A stretch of DNA of 64,000 nt, taken from NCBI GenBank assembly GCA_037833965.1, contig AP031354.1:15478001-15542000 (forward strand), in the 5' to 3' direction. The translations under genes were made by a program, and so were the position numbers. Positions 1 to 13,500 of the stretch are shown one piece after another. Source of the DNA: Marchantia polymorpha subsp. ruderalis (taxonomy: Eukaryota > Streptophyta > Marchantiopsida > Marchantiales > Marchantiaceae). The notes under the pieces were generated by a model. That model worked only from the letters and a program-made list of their open reading frames with translations. It was not told the DNA's origin and made no database searches. Positions within the stretch are counted from its first letter, which is position 1. Each line of letters opens with the position of its first letter.

Positions 1-3000
1 TTCTTCTTATCTAAACTTCACTATCATAGATTTTGGTTCGATCATGAATAAGAGATTTCAGATTATTATAGATTTCTTGTCTTAGATAACTTACCTATGA
101 TCATACATTCCACTTTGCTTCGATTCATAAATCTACATTTTCTTTATTCACTTCAGATACAACATGTCATCACTAACTTGTTGCCATTTTGAGGATAGAT
201 TATAGCTTCTGAAAATGTCATGATGTCATGAAAATGTGGTGTTTGCTATGCTGGATAAGGAGGTAAACTTCACATCAACATAACGTTGGTATGCTTTGTG
301 ATCCACATGTTAATGCAAAACACGCAAGTTACAATAAACAATCGACACAAGATGTAACATGGTTCACACTTTTGAAGGGCCATGTCCACTAAAGGAAGGT
401 CACGTGTGAGAATATACAAATAGTGTGTTCAAAATACTAAACAAAACGTTGCATACATATATATAACCAACACTAGAAATCAACTTAGCTATAAATAGCT
501 AGAACCTAAAGTTACTTTGGTTAACTTCGACATCATTGTGATTGGAATAAATATATCATTTGATAAAGATCAATCGGAATACTGTTTAATGATCTAAGAT
601 TTTGATATAAAAACTGAAAGAAATCTAGAGGAAGTGATTGTAACTCTTTCCAAATGAGCTACAGTAGAATTTCGAGTAAAGTGACAAATATACTTTTTGT
701 TATTCAGATATCGGAGTTATATCAAAATTAAAATTTCAACTTCAGTACATTCGTGAATCAAAGCATATAATACTAGTCCATTGGAATATTCTCTTACTTA
801 ATTTGAAGTGCACTTTATTAAGAAGAATATTTCTTTGTTAAAAATATTCAATTGACACTAGTAAATGTAAAATAATTTACCATATACTATATTCGTAAAT
901 GTTCATTCTTGAACGTTGTAGATAATTCACTATTTTATTTATTTCTTTGTCTATTACCATATTTTCACGAGAAAATTATCTGCCAAAATATTTAAGCGGG
1001 AAATATTAAATTTATCTAGATTTGGTTTTTTAATGACCTCGACGATTCTTCCCCTCCTTTTGCTATATTACTTGCGCCCATCTGATCGGCTGGTTAGTTC
1101 GTACGAAACTACACCCACCCCAGTCCATAAATTGTCTGCTATATGATTTCACAAAGTTTTGATAATTCGTAAGTAATCTGCACTGAAATTTAATGTTTAA
1201 CTTTATCACATAACATCCGGCTGCGAACACACTGTACCATATCCTCGTGTGCTCTAATATGGTAGCACGTGTCAATGCATGTCAGGTTTTGTTGATTCCT
1301 CACTGCAGGCCTCCAAATCTCCTGTGCAGTTTGTCAGATGAGAAGCAGAATCAACGGTATAACAACATCTGGAACTTCGGATCAAACTTAGACCGTCAAT
1401 GATCGTCGGAGGGTTCTCCAGAGGGCCCACCAAGGCTACGTGGTAAAGCAAAAGCCTCCAATTCTTCCATGTTGGACAGCGTTGAATCTAAATCCAGTCT
1501 ATGCCCGATTTAGCCGGTCGGACCACGGGCTCCATACCGGTGATACCCGGTGGCCAAGCATAACCCTCTGCCACACATCTGCACGTGGCAATGTCTAGCG
1601 GTCTATGGCGCCGATATTTTCTTTTCACTGGACTACCGGCCGTCCTATTAGGCGGAACCCGTTCACGAGCATTCTCCGGTGATTCTTTGATTGGCACCCT
1701 GAACTGCAGTACTGTCCTGTGGTCAACAAAGTCGCCACATGTTGGAGTCAACCCCTTTTTCGAGAGGACTTTAGGTTATCGAAGGAAAGATCCTTTACCC
1801 TTTCCATTGATATCAACACGTACTCTAAGAAAAGCGCAAATATAACATGTCACTTTCAATTTCGAGAGCAAGGTTCATGACATATTGATATATGTTTAAT
1901 ATATAATATTTTAAGATTGATCAAATCATGATATTCCGCACGTCTGGCGATGCATTTGCGTAGTTATTCGTTGGTTTGATAATACACAAAGGGACCAATT
2001 AGTGACGCATTAAAGCACTCCATGACTATTTTTTCCTCTTGAGTCGCAAGTTGACTGTGTTGGAACCTTGTTGCCTACATGAAATTACAATGCTCATTTT
2101 AAGATCAAGCAAGCAATTTGGAGCTTAATGTATGATATTAGGTCCAGAATGCTTGCACATCCTTTGATTGTTAACCTCCGATTAATTGGTCCGTGAGCCA
2201 AGGGTTGGAACAAAATAATTCCAGGAGGTCGCACGACAGAATTGGCTCACCGGAGTGAACACTAACCAGGGACGCGAGTTTAGTTGACCGCCTGGACTGC
2301 ACTGGGCCGATATTCCATTCGACGGAGGAAGGCACAGCGTGGCACAAGAGTCCTGCTCAGAAGAAGACTGGAGCGGACGAATCGACGGCCATCGAAGAGC
2401 GGGAGGAGCATCGGACGGCGGGCGCCGGGAATAGTTGGTCGGCTTTGCGGCAAAGAGAAAGTACGTGGAGCGTATGGAAATGTTGCGCAAGGAAGGAACG
2501 AGCGCAGCGGAGGAGGCGACGCGTGGCAGGAGGAGCGCCCGCGCTCGGCAGGCCGCGATGCGCTGTTAAAGCGCGGAGCGCGATTCCAGCGGTGGGCGAT
2601 GTCTGACTGACTGTCTGTCTGACGGTGAAGAAGAAGAACGGTGCGCTAGCCGGTGCCATCGGGCGCTCTCGAACGTCCGCCGCTGCTGCCGCTGCTGTTG
2701 GGCTGCGGTTGGCGCGGCCCTCACTCGCTTTCGTCTTCTTGGCCTTTTCTTGATTTCTTGATCGATCGATTGATTAATTTATTGGCAGACTGACTGACTG
2801 ACTAAGTACTGACGAACGAGGAGCAACCAGCGGGTCGCTTCGCTTCGATCGATCGAAGGTATTCCTACCGAGCGCTTCGCTCGATGATCAGATGATGGGG
2901 AGTCGAAATTTTCCTGCCCGACGTTTATGGGGACTTTGCTGCGAACGCAAGGACCTCGGTACGACGACGGGTTGCTCGAGCTGGTCCGTACAAGGCGAAC

Positions 3001-3492
3001 GCACACCCATTTTCTCGTGGTTTTTTTTCCCGACTTTCTCTGTGGACTTGATGTGATTCCGTCCTTCTGCTATTTGCGTAGCTGACATTCGTTATCATCG
3101 CTTGTTTGTTCTCCATCCCGCAGCATACGAAAGCAGCCGTTGGCAGATAGTCTTCGGGGCGAAGTAATTTTTTTACCGTTTCATGAACCTGCGCGTGCTT
3201 TCAGCTCAACGATTTGGGTTCTGTCTTTTGACCCTTCAGTGTCTTTGACACAGGACAGCATTCGCATCTAGCAGCCTTACGGTCGATTTTAGACAGGGTG
3301 GAATATTTTAAGGCATTACGTTTTGTGGATTCCACCCAGTTCTGTGCGTTTCACATATCTTATGTACAATAATCACCTTGGTTTAGAATCCCGTTGCATT
3401 TAGCTATTAGACTCTTAGATTACCTACTTCTCAAGCCCCACCTGGAGCTCTGTAGATACTGATTAGCTCCATATTATTGTCAACAAGTCAGA
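1..3492. other. Intergenic DNA and probable leader of the Kir-like gene
   Basis: Positions 1 to about 2200 are AT-rich, and I see no gene, RNA gene or mobile element in them. From about 2280 to 3110 the composition turns GC-rich, with CG-rich words and short GACT/GTCT runs near 2605-2630 and 2787-2804. Open frames there run on both strands and look like chance products of low stop-codon density. Because this block lies directly upstream of the coding start at 3493, I read it as the promoter and 5' untranslated leader of that gene. No TATA box or transcription start can be fixed by eye. Confidence 0.4.
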
Positions 3493-6400
3493 ATGAGTTC
3501 GTTGTCTTTATTATTTATACTTTCCCCGACGATCACCGGTTACAGCAGATACTCTGTTGTGGTTCCAACTCGAGCTGAAATAGGCAGCTCTAGACCGGCC
3601 GTTGGTCTGAGACTCACCGGTGGAGGGAAAGATAAAGGGAATTCAAAACTACGTAAACTTGTAGTTGCTCAGGCAGGAATCGGTAGATATTCTGGTGCCG
3701 TTCATGGAAGCAACACTCGTAGGGCACGCAGGAGAAGACCGACATTGCGGCCCGATGATTTCGACGGAAACTCCAGCGCCGATGAGAACGAAAGGGTAAT
3801 AATATACACCAAAGGCCTCATTTCCACTCATCGAATGAATTTATTTAACTTCTGTTTTAACTTTTTCACCAAATTGAATCTCGCGAATCACGATTTTTAC
3901 AGTGTGCTCACCAGATGATTTTATTTGCAAGATGTATCTTTGAAGCTGGGAATTCGATATTGACAGAAGTTTCTATAACGTTACACCGCAGTTGTAAACA
4001 CAACTGCCCTTGCATTCACTATCCGTATCAAATTAATTCCATCATTTGAGGATTAATTTATAAAGAGGAGCAGATCATGCATGCGTTGAAGTTTCGTACA
4101 TGCCTCGTACTCGTGCCTTGCCCTTAAGCGAATTCGTACTCGTGAACAATATATCGCCACCTTACTCGCCAAGAATTGATTTTTCTCCACTGGACAGGAG
4201 GCGCGCGGTTTGGATGATAAGTTGGACGGTAACTTCGATCCTGGCATGGATGGTGTGGTACACGATGATGGTGAGCCCACACCAGATTTGACCGACTCTC
4301 ATCAGCGGTATTTAAGCGAGCTTCGAATGAATCAGAACGATGTAGAGAGGGGATATCAAACACATGCGTGTAAGAGGGTTGAAGGTGGCAGCACCTGGGT
4401 TTCTATTGGAACCGAAGGAGACCTGGGTTATCAGCGAGTTGACCCCGTCGATGTGAGTACGGAAGTCCAAGATGACAGGGTAGTGGTTAGTGGGCTCTTA
4501 GTGGGAAATGGACGAGGTGCCCAGGAAAGTGATAGTGATGGACCTGGAAATGGAGACAGGCAAAAAGATGAGAGTAACAGAAGCTCTCGAGGAAAGAAAG
4601 CTAAGAAGGGTAAAGTTGAAAATGGCATCAGCGAGTCTTCTGCTATGTTGGAAGAGGTGGAACCTGTTGCGGCAACCGTTGTTACGAATCCTGAATTATT
4701 CCCGGAGCTTTTGAAGGTGGAACAGAAGCTGACTCCAGCTTTTAGTCCAGGAAGTGACCAAGCTAATCCTTCAGTTCAGCTCACGGAGAATGTACTTGCG
4801 GATGAGAAAGACACCTCTGTGTCGTCGAACTCGGATGTGAGTGAAAAGAGCAAAAAGCAACCAAGGAAGTCAAAGAAAAAGTCGGGCCTGAGTTTTTTCC
4901 AGGCTGCTGAATTGCCTACGGATAAAGGACAAGTAACAGTCGTTGACGATGAAGGCGAACAGCCTTCTATCGCTCTTAGGATATCGCTGAATGAGACCAA
5001 TTGTAGTGAGAAGGAGGATAATGTCCATTTACAGGACAACGCCGCTGGAATTATCTCTACTGGAACCGCAATTGAAACTGAGGCCGTTGTGAAAGCAGAT
5101 ACAGCATGTGAAGGAAGAGAGCGAAATGACATCTCCAAAGATGTGCTTGGGACTGATAGTGGAATTGAGGAGTGTATGACCAGTCCAAGTGCAAGTCTTG
5201 AACTGCCTGTCGAACGATCTCCAAGAAGCGGCTCCATGTCCATGAAGGAAGTTTTCTCTGAGGAGTCCTTTATTACTGTTAAACTCGGGGAAACTGAAAG
5301 CGTGAGGGAACATTTCGGAAACGAAGCTGAGCTTCTAGCAAACAGAGCTGAAGGAGTAGGCGAGAACGATATCCACGCCGAGAAAAAAATTACTGACGGC
5401 AATGTCCAGGTCGGATATATTGTCCAGTCCGGTGATGGTCATACAATGAATTCCGTTGGTGAAATATTATATTCAACAAACAGTCTCCAGTCTTCGAACG
5501 ATGAGTCTCTTGACATGAACTTCATGACAACGCAGATAGGAGCTGCAGTACTTTCGCTTGCAAATGAAGGAGAGAATTTTCTATCGACGGAAGCAGTATC
5601 ATTGCCCAGTGCTGTTGTGGAGCAAGCCGTGCATGTCGTCAGCAAAGTGGGGGAGCTGCCTGCTCAGGTTGCAAGCCAAGTGGTTCGCTTGCCTGCACAA
5701 GTTGCAAGCAAAGTTGTAGAACTGCCTGCAGCAGTTGTGGGACAAGCTACCCAGGTTGGCTCTGTTGTGGTAGAGCAAGTGGTGGAGATCTTGCCTGATG
5801 CTGTTACTGAGCAAGTAGGTCAAGTTGTGAGTCAGGTAGTTGATCTTCAAACTCAAGTTTCAGATGGAGTGTCACTTGTTACAGATCAAGTTCTTCAGTT
5901 TACCCAGATGATGGTGGATCAGGTCTCTGAAGCAGGTGACTCTGTTGTGGATCAGGTGAATGCAACGGCTGAACAAGTTGCACAAGTCGCGGAATCAGTC
6001 ACAGAATCCGTCACGAGCACGGCAAATCAAGTGGTGGAGCAAGTCTCAGCGCAGGTTGCAGATATATTCTCTAATGACGAAGATGACGAGAGTGATAGCG
6101 ACGACGAGTTTGAGTCCTACAAAACCTCAGATGATCCTGCTTTCAGAGGCACCAGAGGTCTTGCAAACTTTGTTATTCTACAAGAGGATCAAGGAGTCTT
6201 ATCAAAAATATATGACTTCTACACCTACATGTTGAAACAGCCCCTACCAAAATTTGCCGGGGCTATGTTTTCTGCCCCCATCATCGTCAGTCTTTTGTTC
6301 ACCCTATTATACCTTCCGGAGTTCCAGGGATTAGCCTTCGATGAAACTGCACGTGACTTCTTTGCAGCAGCTGGGGGTGACGCTGTAACACTTCAGATGT

Positions 6401-8205
6401 CTTGGAGGACTGTATTCCAAGTGTTTATGTTCAGCCTTTCACTTTCTACAGGCCTTCAGCCTGAGTTGGCTCCTCTGTCACCGTACACGCTCGTCGTTGC
6501 CAATATCAATGCGCTGGTGGCTCAACTTGTTTTTGTGTTTCTCAGTGGTGCAGGTAACCTATCTCTATTAAAGTATGCTGTTTTATAGAGGAAAACACAT
6601 TATGCTCAGTCTTTTGGATTTTATCGAATATCCATGACATATTTGATTTCCAGATTTAGTGGACGTGAAGATCTTCTGCTAGAAGCCATAGTACTTATTA
6701 ATTGCTATAAGGTTTTTTTGCCACGTGGAGGCGATCTTCTAACTTCAGCCTTACATTCAGTGTTTGCAAGGTTGTCACAGCCTGCTCAGCCAGTGAGGTG
6801 CTCCGCAGTCGCTCTAGTGTCAACCTCTCCTGCACAGCGGAAGCGTAAAGAAAATGCCATCAAGTAGGTTTGTTTGAACTTGGTTCAAAAAGTAGAATGT
6901 GAATAGATAATTGTTCGAGGATGTTTTGAAGAAAGATACTTGCCTTATATAATCACTTGAACCTGTGTTTCACGTAGTCCTTGAGTACGCGGGATCAATA
7001 TGTAGTCTTTACCGACTTTGCATACGTCCTTAGACTACAAAAGCCTGCTACTGAGTATATAAGAGAATCTTTCATGATTGTTGCCGTTTGCAAGTTTTGA
7101 CACATTTACTATCCGCGCTTGCAGAGTTTTGATGACTAGGTATGTACTCGCTGGTCCCCAGCCATGTGAGTTGGTTGACGTTAAGGTAGATCTGACCTAC
7201 AAGTACAACACCATAACCAGGACGGGTTCATACTTCAGAGCAACGCAGTCTTTAAAGCTGGTATGATTCCGAAGATACGCCTGCCATTTTGCCGGTTGGG
7301 TCTGATGAATGGTCTTTTGGTAGAGTGTAGAAGATAGTACTCTGTAGCGAAGACACAGGCCGAGGGGAATTTGGTCAATGTGTCGGGGTAACGTTTTCTG
7401 CATTAGTATTGGGTCTCATGTAGTGTGATTTTCAAATTATATCCTCATATTTTGATGTTGAGGGCTTCAATATAGTTGTTTAGCACGCTGTTGTATTTTG
7501 AATAACGCGTGTTTAAAGTGTAGATCTTTTGTTCACAAATTGTGTTTTGCAGGTCTAGATGCATTTTCAGCTTCATTGTGATTTCAGACTTTGGTCATTT
7601 ACTGAGACGATTTTGAGATAGATGTATCATGGAACGACGCAGGTGCGGCCGGAGATAGCGTTTTTGACCCATGGAATGCTTGTGAGGCATGTTATCGACA
7701 ATACAAGTCCTTTGTACCAGCGCACTGCAGAGATGTTAAGAAAGGAGGACGCAGTTTTCGTTCTGAGTGTGGTGAGTTTTGGACACTTGTTCTGCTTGAG
7801 CCTTTCTACTCTACTTGTTTGACAGTAGTTCGTCCTCTCGTTTGTACCTTCACCACTAGTACGTACGGAGACTGCAGTATTTCAGTGAGACGAGTGAAAA
7901 TTCTGTAAAGAATTATTATGATGACATGTGGGACCGTAGTCGAAGTGTAATGACAACAGTGAGGTGGGCCTTGCCTATTTTTTGTACTTATGCGCCCATG
8001 GGCTTTGTGAATCTCGTGCATTCGTCAGGTGGGCTTGGAGCGGTCTTCCATGCAGTCTGTATTTCACGTACAACACTACTGCGTGTGTGACGATCATGTA
8101 ATTTGGGATGCTGAGTTTGAGGACTTATTTCTCATCAACAGCAAGAAAAGTAAGCGAATTGTTGACCACTCGAGGCTAAGTATGTGGAGGTCGATAAAGG
8201 CTTGA
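3493..8205 (+). CDS. Plastid-targeted Kir/KirBac-like channel with long acidic N-terminal region
   Basis: I read six exons: 3493-3795, 4198-6553, 6761-6863, 7125-7260, 7643-7771 and 8029-8205. All junctions are GT-AG and agree in phase, giving 1067 residues. Residues 1-60 are Ser/Arg-rich and end in a VVAQAG stretch, typical of a chloroplast transit peptide. Residues 100-570 are acidic and low in complexity. Residues 573-726 form an amphipathic Val/Gln/Ala repeat, followed by an Asp/Glu run at 728-742. Residues 769-790 resemble the Kir slide helix, 790-816 are the first membrane helix, 835-862 the pore region and 865-887 the second helix ending in VFARLSQP. Residues 888-1067 match the cytoplasmic Kir domain, including HVIDNTSPLY at 982-991 and GLERSSMQSVF in the last exon. 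The pore reads STGLQPELAP at 851-860 instead of the TxGYG filter, so conduction of K+ is doubtful. The family is clear; the function is inference. Confidence 0.85.
5611..6070 (+). repeat. Amphipathic Val/Gln/Ala protein repeat within the channel gene
   Basis: Codons here encode about 150 residues built from short units of the form QVASxVVELPA and QVxxVVxQV. Three of the first units are almost identical (LPAQVASQVVRLP, LPAQVASKVVELP, LPAAVVGQATQV). Later units diverge but keep a spacing of about 11 residues between Gln-Val pairs. The pattern predicts long amphipathic helices like those of lipid-surface proteins or coiled rods. No stop or frame break interrupts it. Confidence 0.75.
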
Positions 8206-10509
8206 CATTTGTATACTGTAGTTTGAACGTTCTCCAGAACTCTTAGAAGGGGATCGACCATAAAATTACGTAGACGTATTACACCATGGTTTCTTTTTGC
8301 AGCGAAGCCCAATGCTTTTAATACCACAGTTACGTAGTTGTAGATTACCGTTCAGTACATTTAAGGCAGACTTAAAAGTAAGCAACTTGTAAATGACTCT
8401 TAGGATAAAAATTTTGCTTGTACCGTAGAAATTCTGATCGTAACACTCGATAAGCCTCTGGCGCATATGAATGCGTCTGAAATATTTATGTCAGCTTCAA
8501 AGCTGACCATTTGATTATAAACTGCCACTATGTTGGCGCTAAGGAAAGAAACGTTACCAATAATCGTCGGCCACTCTGTCATCTTACCAATTTGGATGGA
8601 TGTAATCTTGTCAACTTTGTTTTTATCTAAACTGCTCACGGTACCATGGATGTTTATGTTCAAAATCTGACAGGTTTCGAGGTAGGATGAGTACCTGGTA
8701 AAACATTCTACATACTGCTTCGGTCAATTTCTATTAAAGTTTACAAGCAGATGAAATAATCTTTAATAATAATTAATTTTTGATAATATTTCATACTCAT
8801 CATTTTAACCATTTTTTGATCGAAACTCATTCACCTCGAAACTGCAGAAGGCACTACACAAATCTCAATTTACTGTTCGCGTTCGACAAGATTTTATTGG
8901 TCATTTAAAATATTCTGCGACTATCTACATCATTCTGCTATGATTAAGCAGACAGGAGAATGCACACCATATTGGTGAAAATTCCACATGATAGGTGAAT
9001 ATTTTAGAGTACATCTGAACTGTATATTTCAAAATTTACTACATACATATGTATAATTAAAAATTTACAACTAGTCAAGTGAACACAATGCTTGCACATG
9101 TGAAGCGAACATTGTCAAAACATAGATATGTTTTTCCAAATTTCTAAAAAGTTCCATCAACGAAAGAAAACACTCACCACTGTTCAGTGATGGAGAGGAA
9201 CTTTCCGACCATGTTTAATTCGTGTAAATTCTTTGATACTTTGAAGAAGTTAAGAATTTCCACCTCCAATTTTGCAGTTATGCAATCCTTTAAGTCAGAA
9301 TACATATACCCAAAAACTCCGTGTCACAGTTCTACTTGTCAACCGACTGCAAATGCTTCGGTCCTCCCTAGTAACTAGATTAGACCACTTCTAGAATCAC
9401 AACCATTTCCCAGCTACAATGCACGCGAGTATGGTTGGATACATACGTGTTGTGTGATAGTGAATCAAATAAAACTTTTATAATTGTTATTTTAGTTTTG
9501 AAAAGTACGTAGCAATATCTGTCATTTAGAGATCACGCCAAACACATGTTGGATGAACTAGTGAAGAAGTGCAAATAAGAAATAAAAAATCATATGGGCA
9601 GCACTCGGAGTCTGTGATACTTTACATGGTAATTTGCAGGAAGGAAACACGGATGGACATGGGAGTTAATGTCGATGTTAGATGTTATCATGTCAAATCT
9701 GGGTGGCACAATCACGTGATGTCCAGAATGAAGCTAGGAGCACTTTCTCCTACTGCAGCCATCCTCACAACTGAACGACTTCCGTACAATAGCTACAAGA
9801 CATTCTTGGTTGGACCGGCATGAAGGCAAAACTGAAGTGTTGGTTGCGGCGGGTATTGAAGTGTCAAGTTCAATACTCGCAATATAAGTTCAATATCTTG
9901 GCAATTCACGGTTAATTAAAGGCTACGCCACAATTATACAGGGCTGCCTCCTCAGTGCTGCGGCATGGCTAGATAGGCGTTCCATGGAGTAGCAAAAAGA
10001 AAGCCAGGCACTCAAAGAAGAAGGCGACTCTTTGAAATTTCCAAGAACGTTCTTGAAGATCGATTCAGCCAGGCACTCAAAGAAGAAGGCGACTCTTTGA
10101 AATTTCCAAGAACGTTCTTGAAGATCGATTCAAACAGCGAGAACTGATATGTACCTGAGGTATGCATGTGAAACAGAGTATTGTGAAGTTTTAAATGGAA
10201 GCACGAACTCGATAGTAGATGGACTCAAAGGTCTTCAAGGCTGCTCATGTGAGTCCTTCCACAATGTAGCCTCTCACAAAATCTGTAGCGACTTCTTATT
10301 GCTGGATCCTCTCATGAATACCAAGAAGCTCTATGAAAGTGCTTGAATCCGGCCAAAGCCTCAACAGAGTAAGCAGACGGGACGATCTAATTCGACAGAC
10401 TTGGATACTTTGTTTCAAACAACATAATTACTTCACTGGAAGCAACCCCAAATACTTGAGGATGTACGTAAACACGAATGCCCCCTCTCCAAGTTTGTCA
10501 AATCTGAGA
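8206..10509. other. Convergent intergenic region, no gene seen
   Basis: This stretch separates the 3' ends of the channel gene (+) and the oligopeptidase gene (-). I searched both strands for the missing conserved C-terminal exon of the oligopeptidase and for other coding signal and found none that convinced me. A short minus-strand open frame at 8400-8663 matches nothing I know. The only clear structure is a perfect 65-base tandem duplication near 10003-10132. Confidence 0.5.
10003..10132. repeat. Perfect 65-bp tandem duplication, two copies
   Basis: The 65 bases from 10003 to 10067 are repeated without any difference at 10068-10132. The identity of the copies points to a recent event. The repeat lies beyond the stop codon proposed for the oligopeptidase gene and is not obviously coding. 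Confidence 0.9.
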
Positions 10510-13500
10510 TCACCAAAATTGTTTACTTAGGGCAAATAGTTCAGAACAATACATGAAACTGGCAGCCGAGAGGAAATACTGGCCTTCTACAGAAGTTGAG
10601 AACACTGACATTTGAAAGAAACTTTTGAAAAGGAAAAAAGAAAAAAGTAGAATTTTTAGAACGAGCGGATTGTAAAGCTTACCTTCCGGACTTGGAAAAA
10701 TGGCCTGCACCCATGTCACACTTGAAAAGAAGAACGTTGTTGTCTGTTTTCTTTTCTCGCAGTTCTGCTGTGAACTTAGCAGGTTCCCAATAGGCTACTC
10801 GAGAATCTAAATAAATAACCATTTGCAATTCAGTTGAGACTCGGGTTTATGAGAAAAATTTTTCCAGCGTTACTCTAATTCAAACTCGTTCAGTGATGCT
10901 ATTTGCAATATCGCAAGGGCAGTCAAATCTGACTCAAATGCAAATGAAGAAGGTAAAGTTGAGACCTACCGTGAAGACCTCCTGTAATCAAAGTGTGTGG
11001 ATAGTTCCGAGACGTAACCTTCAGATCAAATGGAAGAGAGCGTCAAGCACATTTCGCTGACAACCTACATCCAGAATTTGCACATGTAGACAAAAAGGAA
11101 GATAACAAACAACGAATGGGCATTCACTTATACATGACACAAAGCGTCAAAAGAGCTTCAAACTTTTCTTTTCAAAAAAGCTGCCATGCGACGTACGACA
11201 GCGGACTCTATGACCACAAATCGATGATAAAAAAAAGGAAAATTCCAGGTAAAGGATGGAAGAAAGTACGTTGTCTACAGGGGAATAAGACACCATATAG
11301 CGGTAGTACTCTTCTTTCTTGGGGTTACCCCATTCCTGAAGAACAATTGTAAAGCTAAGTCAGTGATCAACTTCGCAGCCATAAGACTCAAAAGGATGCA
11401 GGATTAAGACTCAGAGCAGCCCTAAACAAGATGAGATCATGGTTCTGATGAAATGTTGAATAGCAGACTATCTACATCTCGTAAAGAACAAAATTTAACA
11501 ACAAAAGAGCAACGGGAACTAAGTACATGAAAGCATATATCATGTGTAAGCGCACCTCCCACTCTGAAGTCGTCAATGGAATAGACTCATCCAACATGGT
11601 GGTAACTACGTCAACAAAGGGCACCTCCGCAACAGCAACTGTAAATAATTCAGGTCTCATTGTCATAACGGCACCCACAAGAAGCCCACCTGCGCTCCTT
11701 CCGTTTATGCAAATCTTGTCTTTGCAACCGTACTTTTTCTCTATAAGAAATTCCGCACATGATATGAAATCTGTAAACGTGTTTTTCTTGCACAAAAGTT
11801 TTCCACTCTCATACCATTTTCGGCCCATTTCGCCCCCACCTCGAACATGAGCTATAGCAAAGACCAAACCTCTGTCAAGCAGAGAAAGTCTTTTCGACTG
11901 GAAATCAGGATCGATACATATCTGCCAAACAGTTTCCACATTGTTAAGATGTTAGAAAAACAATAGAAGGAATGAAAATTGTGTTGATTTCTAAATTGCC
12001 GCATAGTTCGACAACTAAGAAGAGGCCGTTTCGGAAATGCTTGAGTGTTGAGTAGAGCACCTCGTAGGACCCGTAGCCATACAACAACAACGGGTCACTT
12101 CCATCAAGTTTTACCAAGTCTTTTCTGTACACCAAGGAAATGGGAATTTGAGTTCCATCATCTGCTGTTGCCCACTCCCGGTTGGTTACATACTTGGTGG
12201 AATCAAAGCCACCTAGAACCTGTACAGAAACATAACATCATAATTAACAACTTGACGTACTTTTAGCTCATACATGTTTGAGCTTGATTATAGGTGGCGG
12301 GTCACAAATTAAAGGAATTTTTCAACCTTGTGAATTCAAAAGCTGCTTTCGCTGGACATCCTTGACATGAAAAGGGGGCCACATGGATATAAAAGAACGA
12401 TGGGAAGACCCTAGGCTCCCGTGACATAGACGATAAATATTCTGAAAATTGCCACACTCCACTCAATTCTTGCTCATGATTTGTTTGCAAAGTCTAGACA
12501 AACTGACTGAAGGTAGAACATGAAGCTCCAGATGCATTTAGTCCATAAAGAAAACAAGATGACGCCGAACCAGCATCCCTATATTATCCCCTAAGAAAGT
12601 ATAACTGCACATGGACTGTACTGAACAAAGTGCATGCACTTTATGTTGAATCACACCTTGTGAAGTTATAACTGACGCCCTAGCTTGACGCTGCTGGGGA
12701 CAGAGGGAGGAAAAGAGGAAACTTTGAGAGGAAGAGACTCTCTCACATGGTGGAAGCTGGTAACTCTAGTTAGATTTTGACCTAGGTTTTCCTTCTACCC
12801 GATACTAAAAGGCAGGGCATAGAGCAAAAATGACGACAGTGCATACGTTCAGAAGAAGCAGTAAGCAAATCTTAGAGCATTCCAACCTAATTATCAGGAG
12901 TGAGGATTGGTGTGCCTTCAAATACAATAGTAAGAGGAATTTCTTCAAAACAGGACGAAAGGACCAGTGTTGAGACTAACTCACCGCTTGAACTTTCTTC
13001 AATACTGACACCCCTGTATTCATATCGTAATCGTACACCGTTGGAGGTGTGGTCAGAGAACTGTAGACGTAACGCATTACGGAGGAGTCATACTGACTGG
13101 CTGCTTGCCAAACACTGTAGGTAGGTTCGGGGAACTCGACTTTTCTTCCCTCACCAAGACTTGTTATGGGCTCCCCAACTGGAGGAAGCATGTACACAGT
13201 TAGAGTCACTAGTCCGTTCTCACGCTCCTGCACGACAATATGGTCCTTTGACGTGGAAACGCTCTGCAGCTTCACACTACAAATGACTGGACATTAAAAA
13301 GAGCTGTATTCGCAGATTCGAAGGGTCAGCACGTCAAGAATTCAACACTTGCATTCTGCTCAAAATTCTTAGGGCATATGTACCTTGGCCTATGCGGGAG
13401 GAGAACGACTGGTGCTGAACGATCCTCTATTGGACTAACAAGTAGCTCGGAGTTGTAAGTTTCTTCACTTCTTCTTGTTATGAAAAAGTGATTTCTTGCA

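Noticed and set aside
4210-4212. TTG at 4210 as a start codon for the channel
   Set aside because: The frame continues upstream to an acceptor at 4196-4197 and joins in phase with the ATG exon at 3493.
6554-6588. Channel protein ending at the stop at 6588
   Set aside because: Bases from 6554 are a GT-initiated intron; splicing to 6761 restores the VFAR linker and Kir domain.
8400-8663. Minus-strand open frame of 87 residues
   Set aside because: No recognisable domain and no splice partners.
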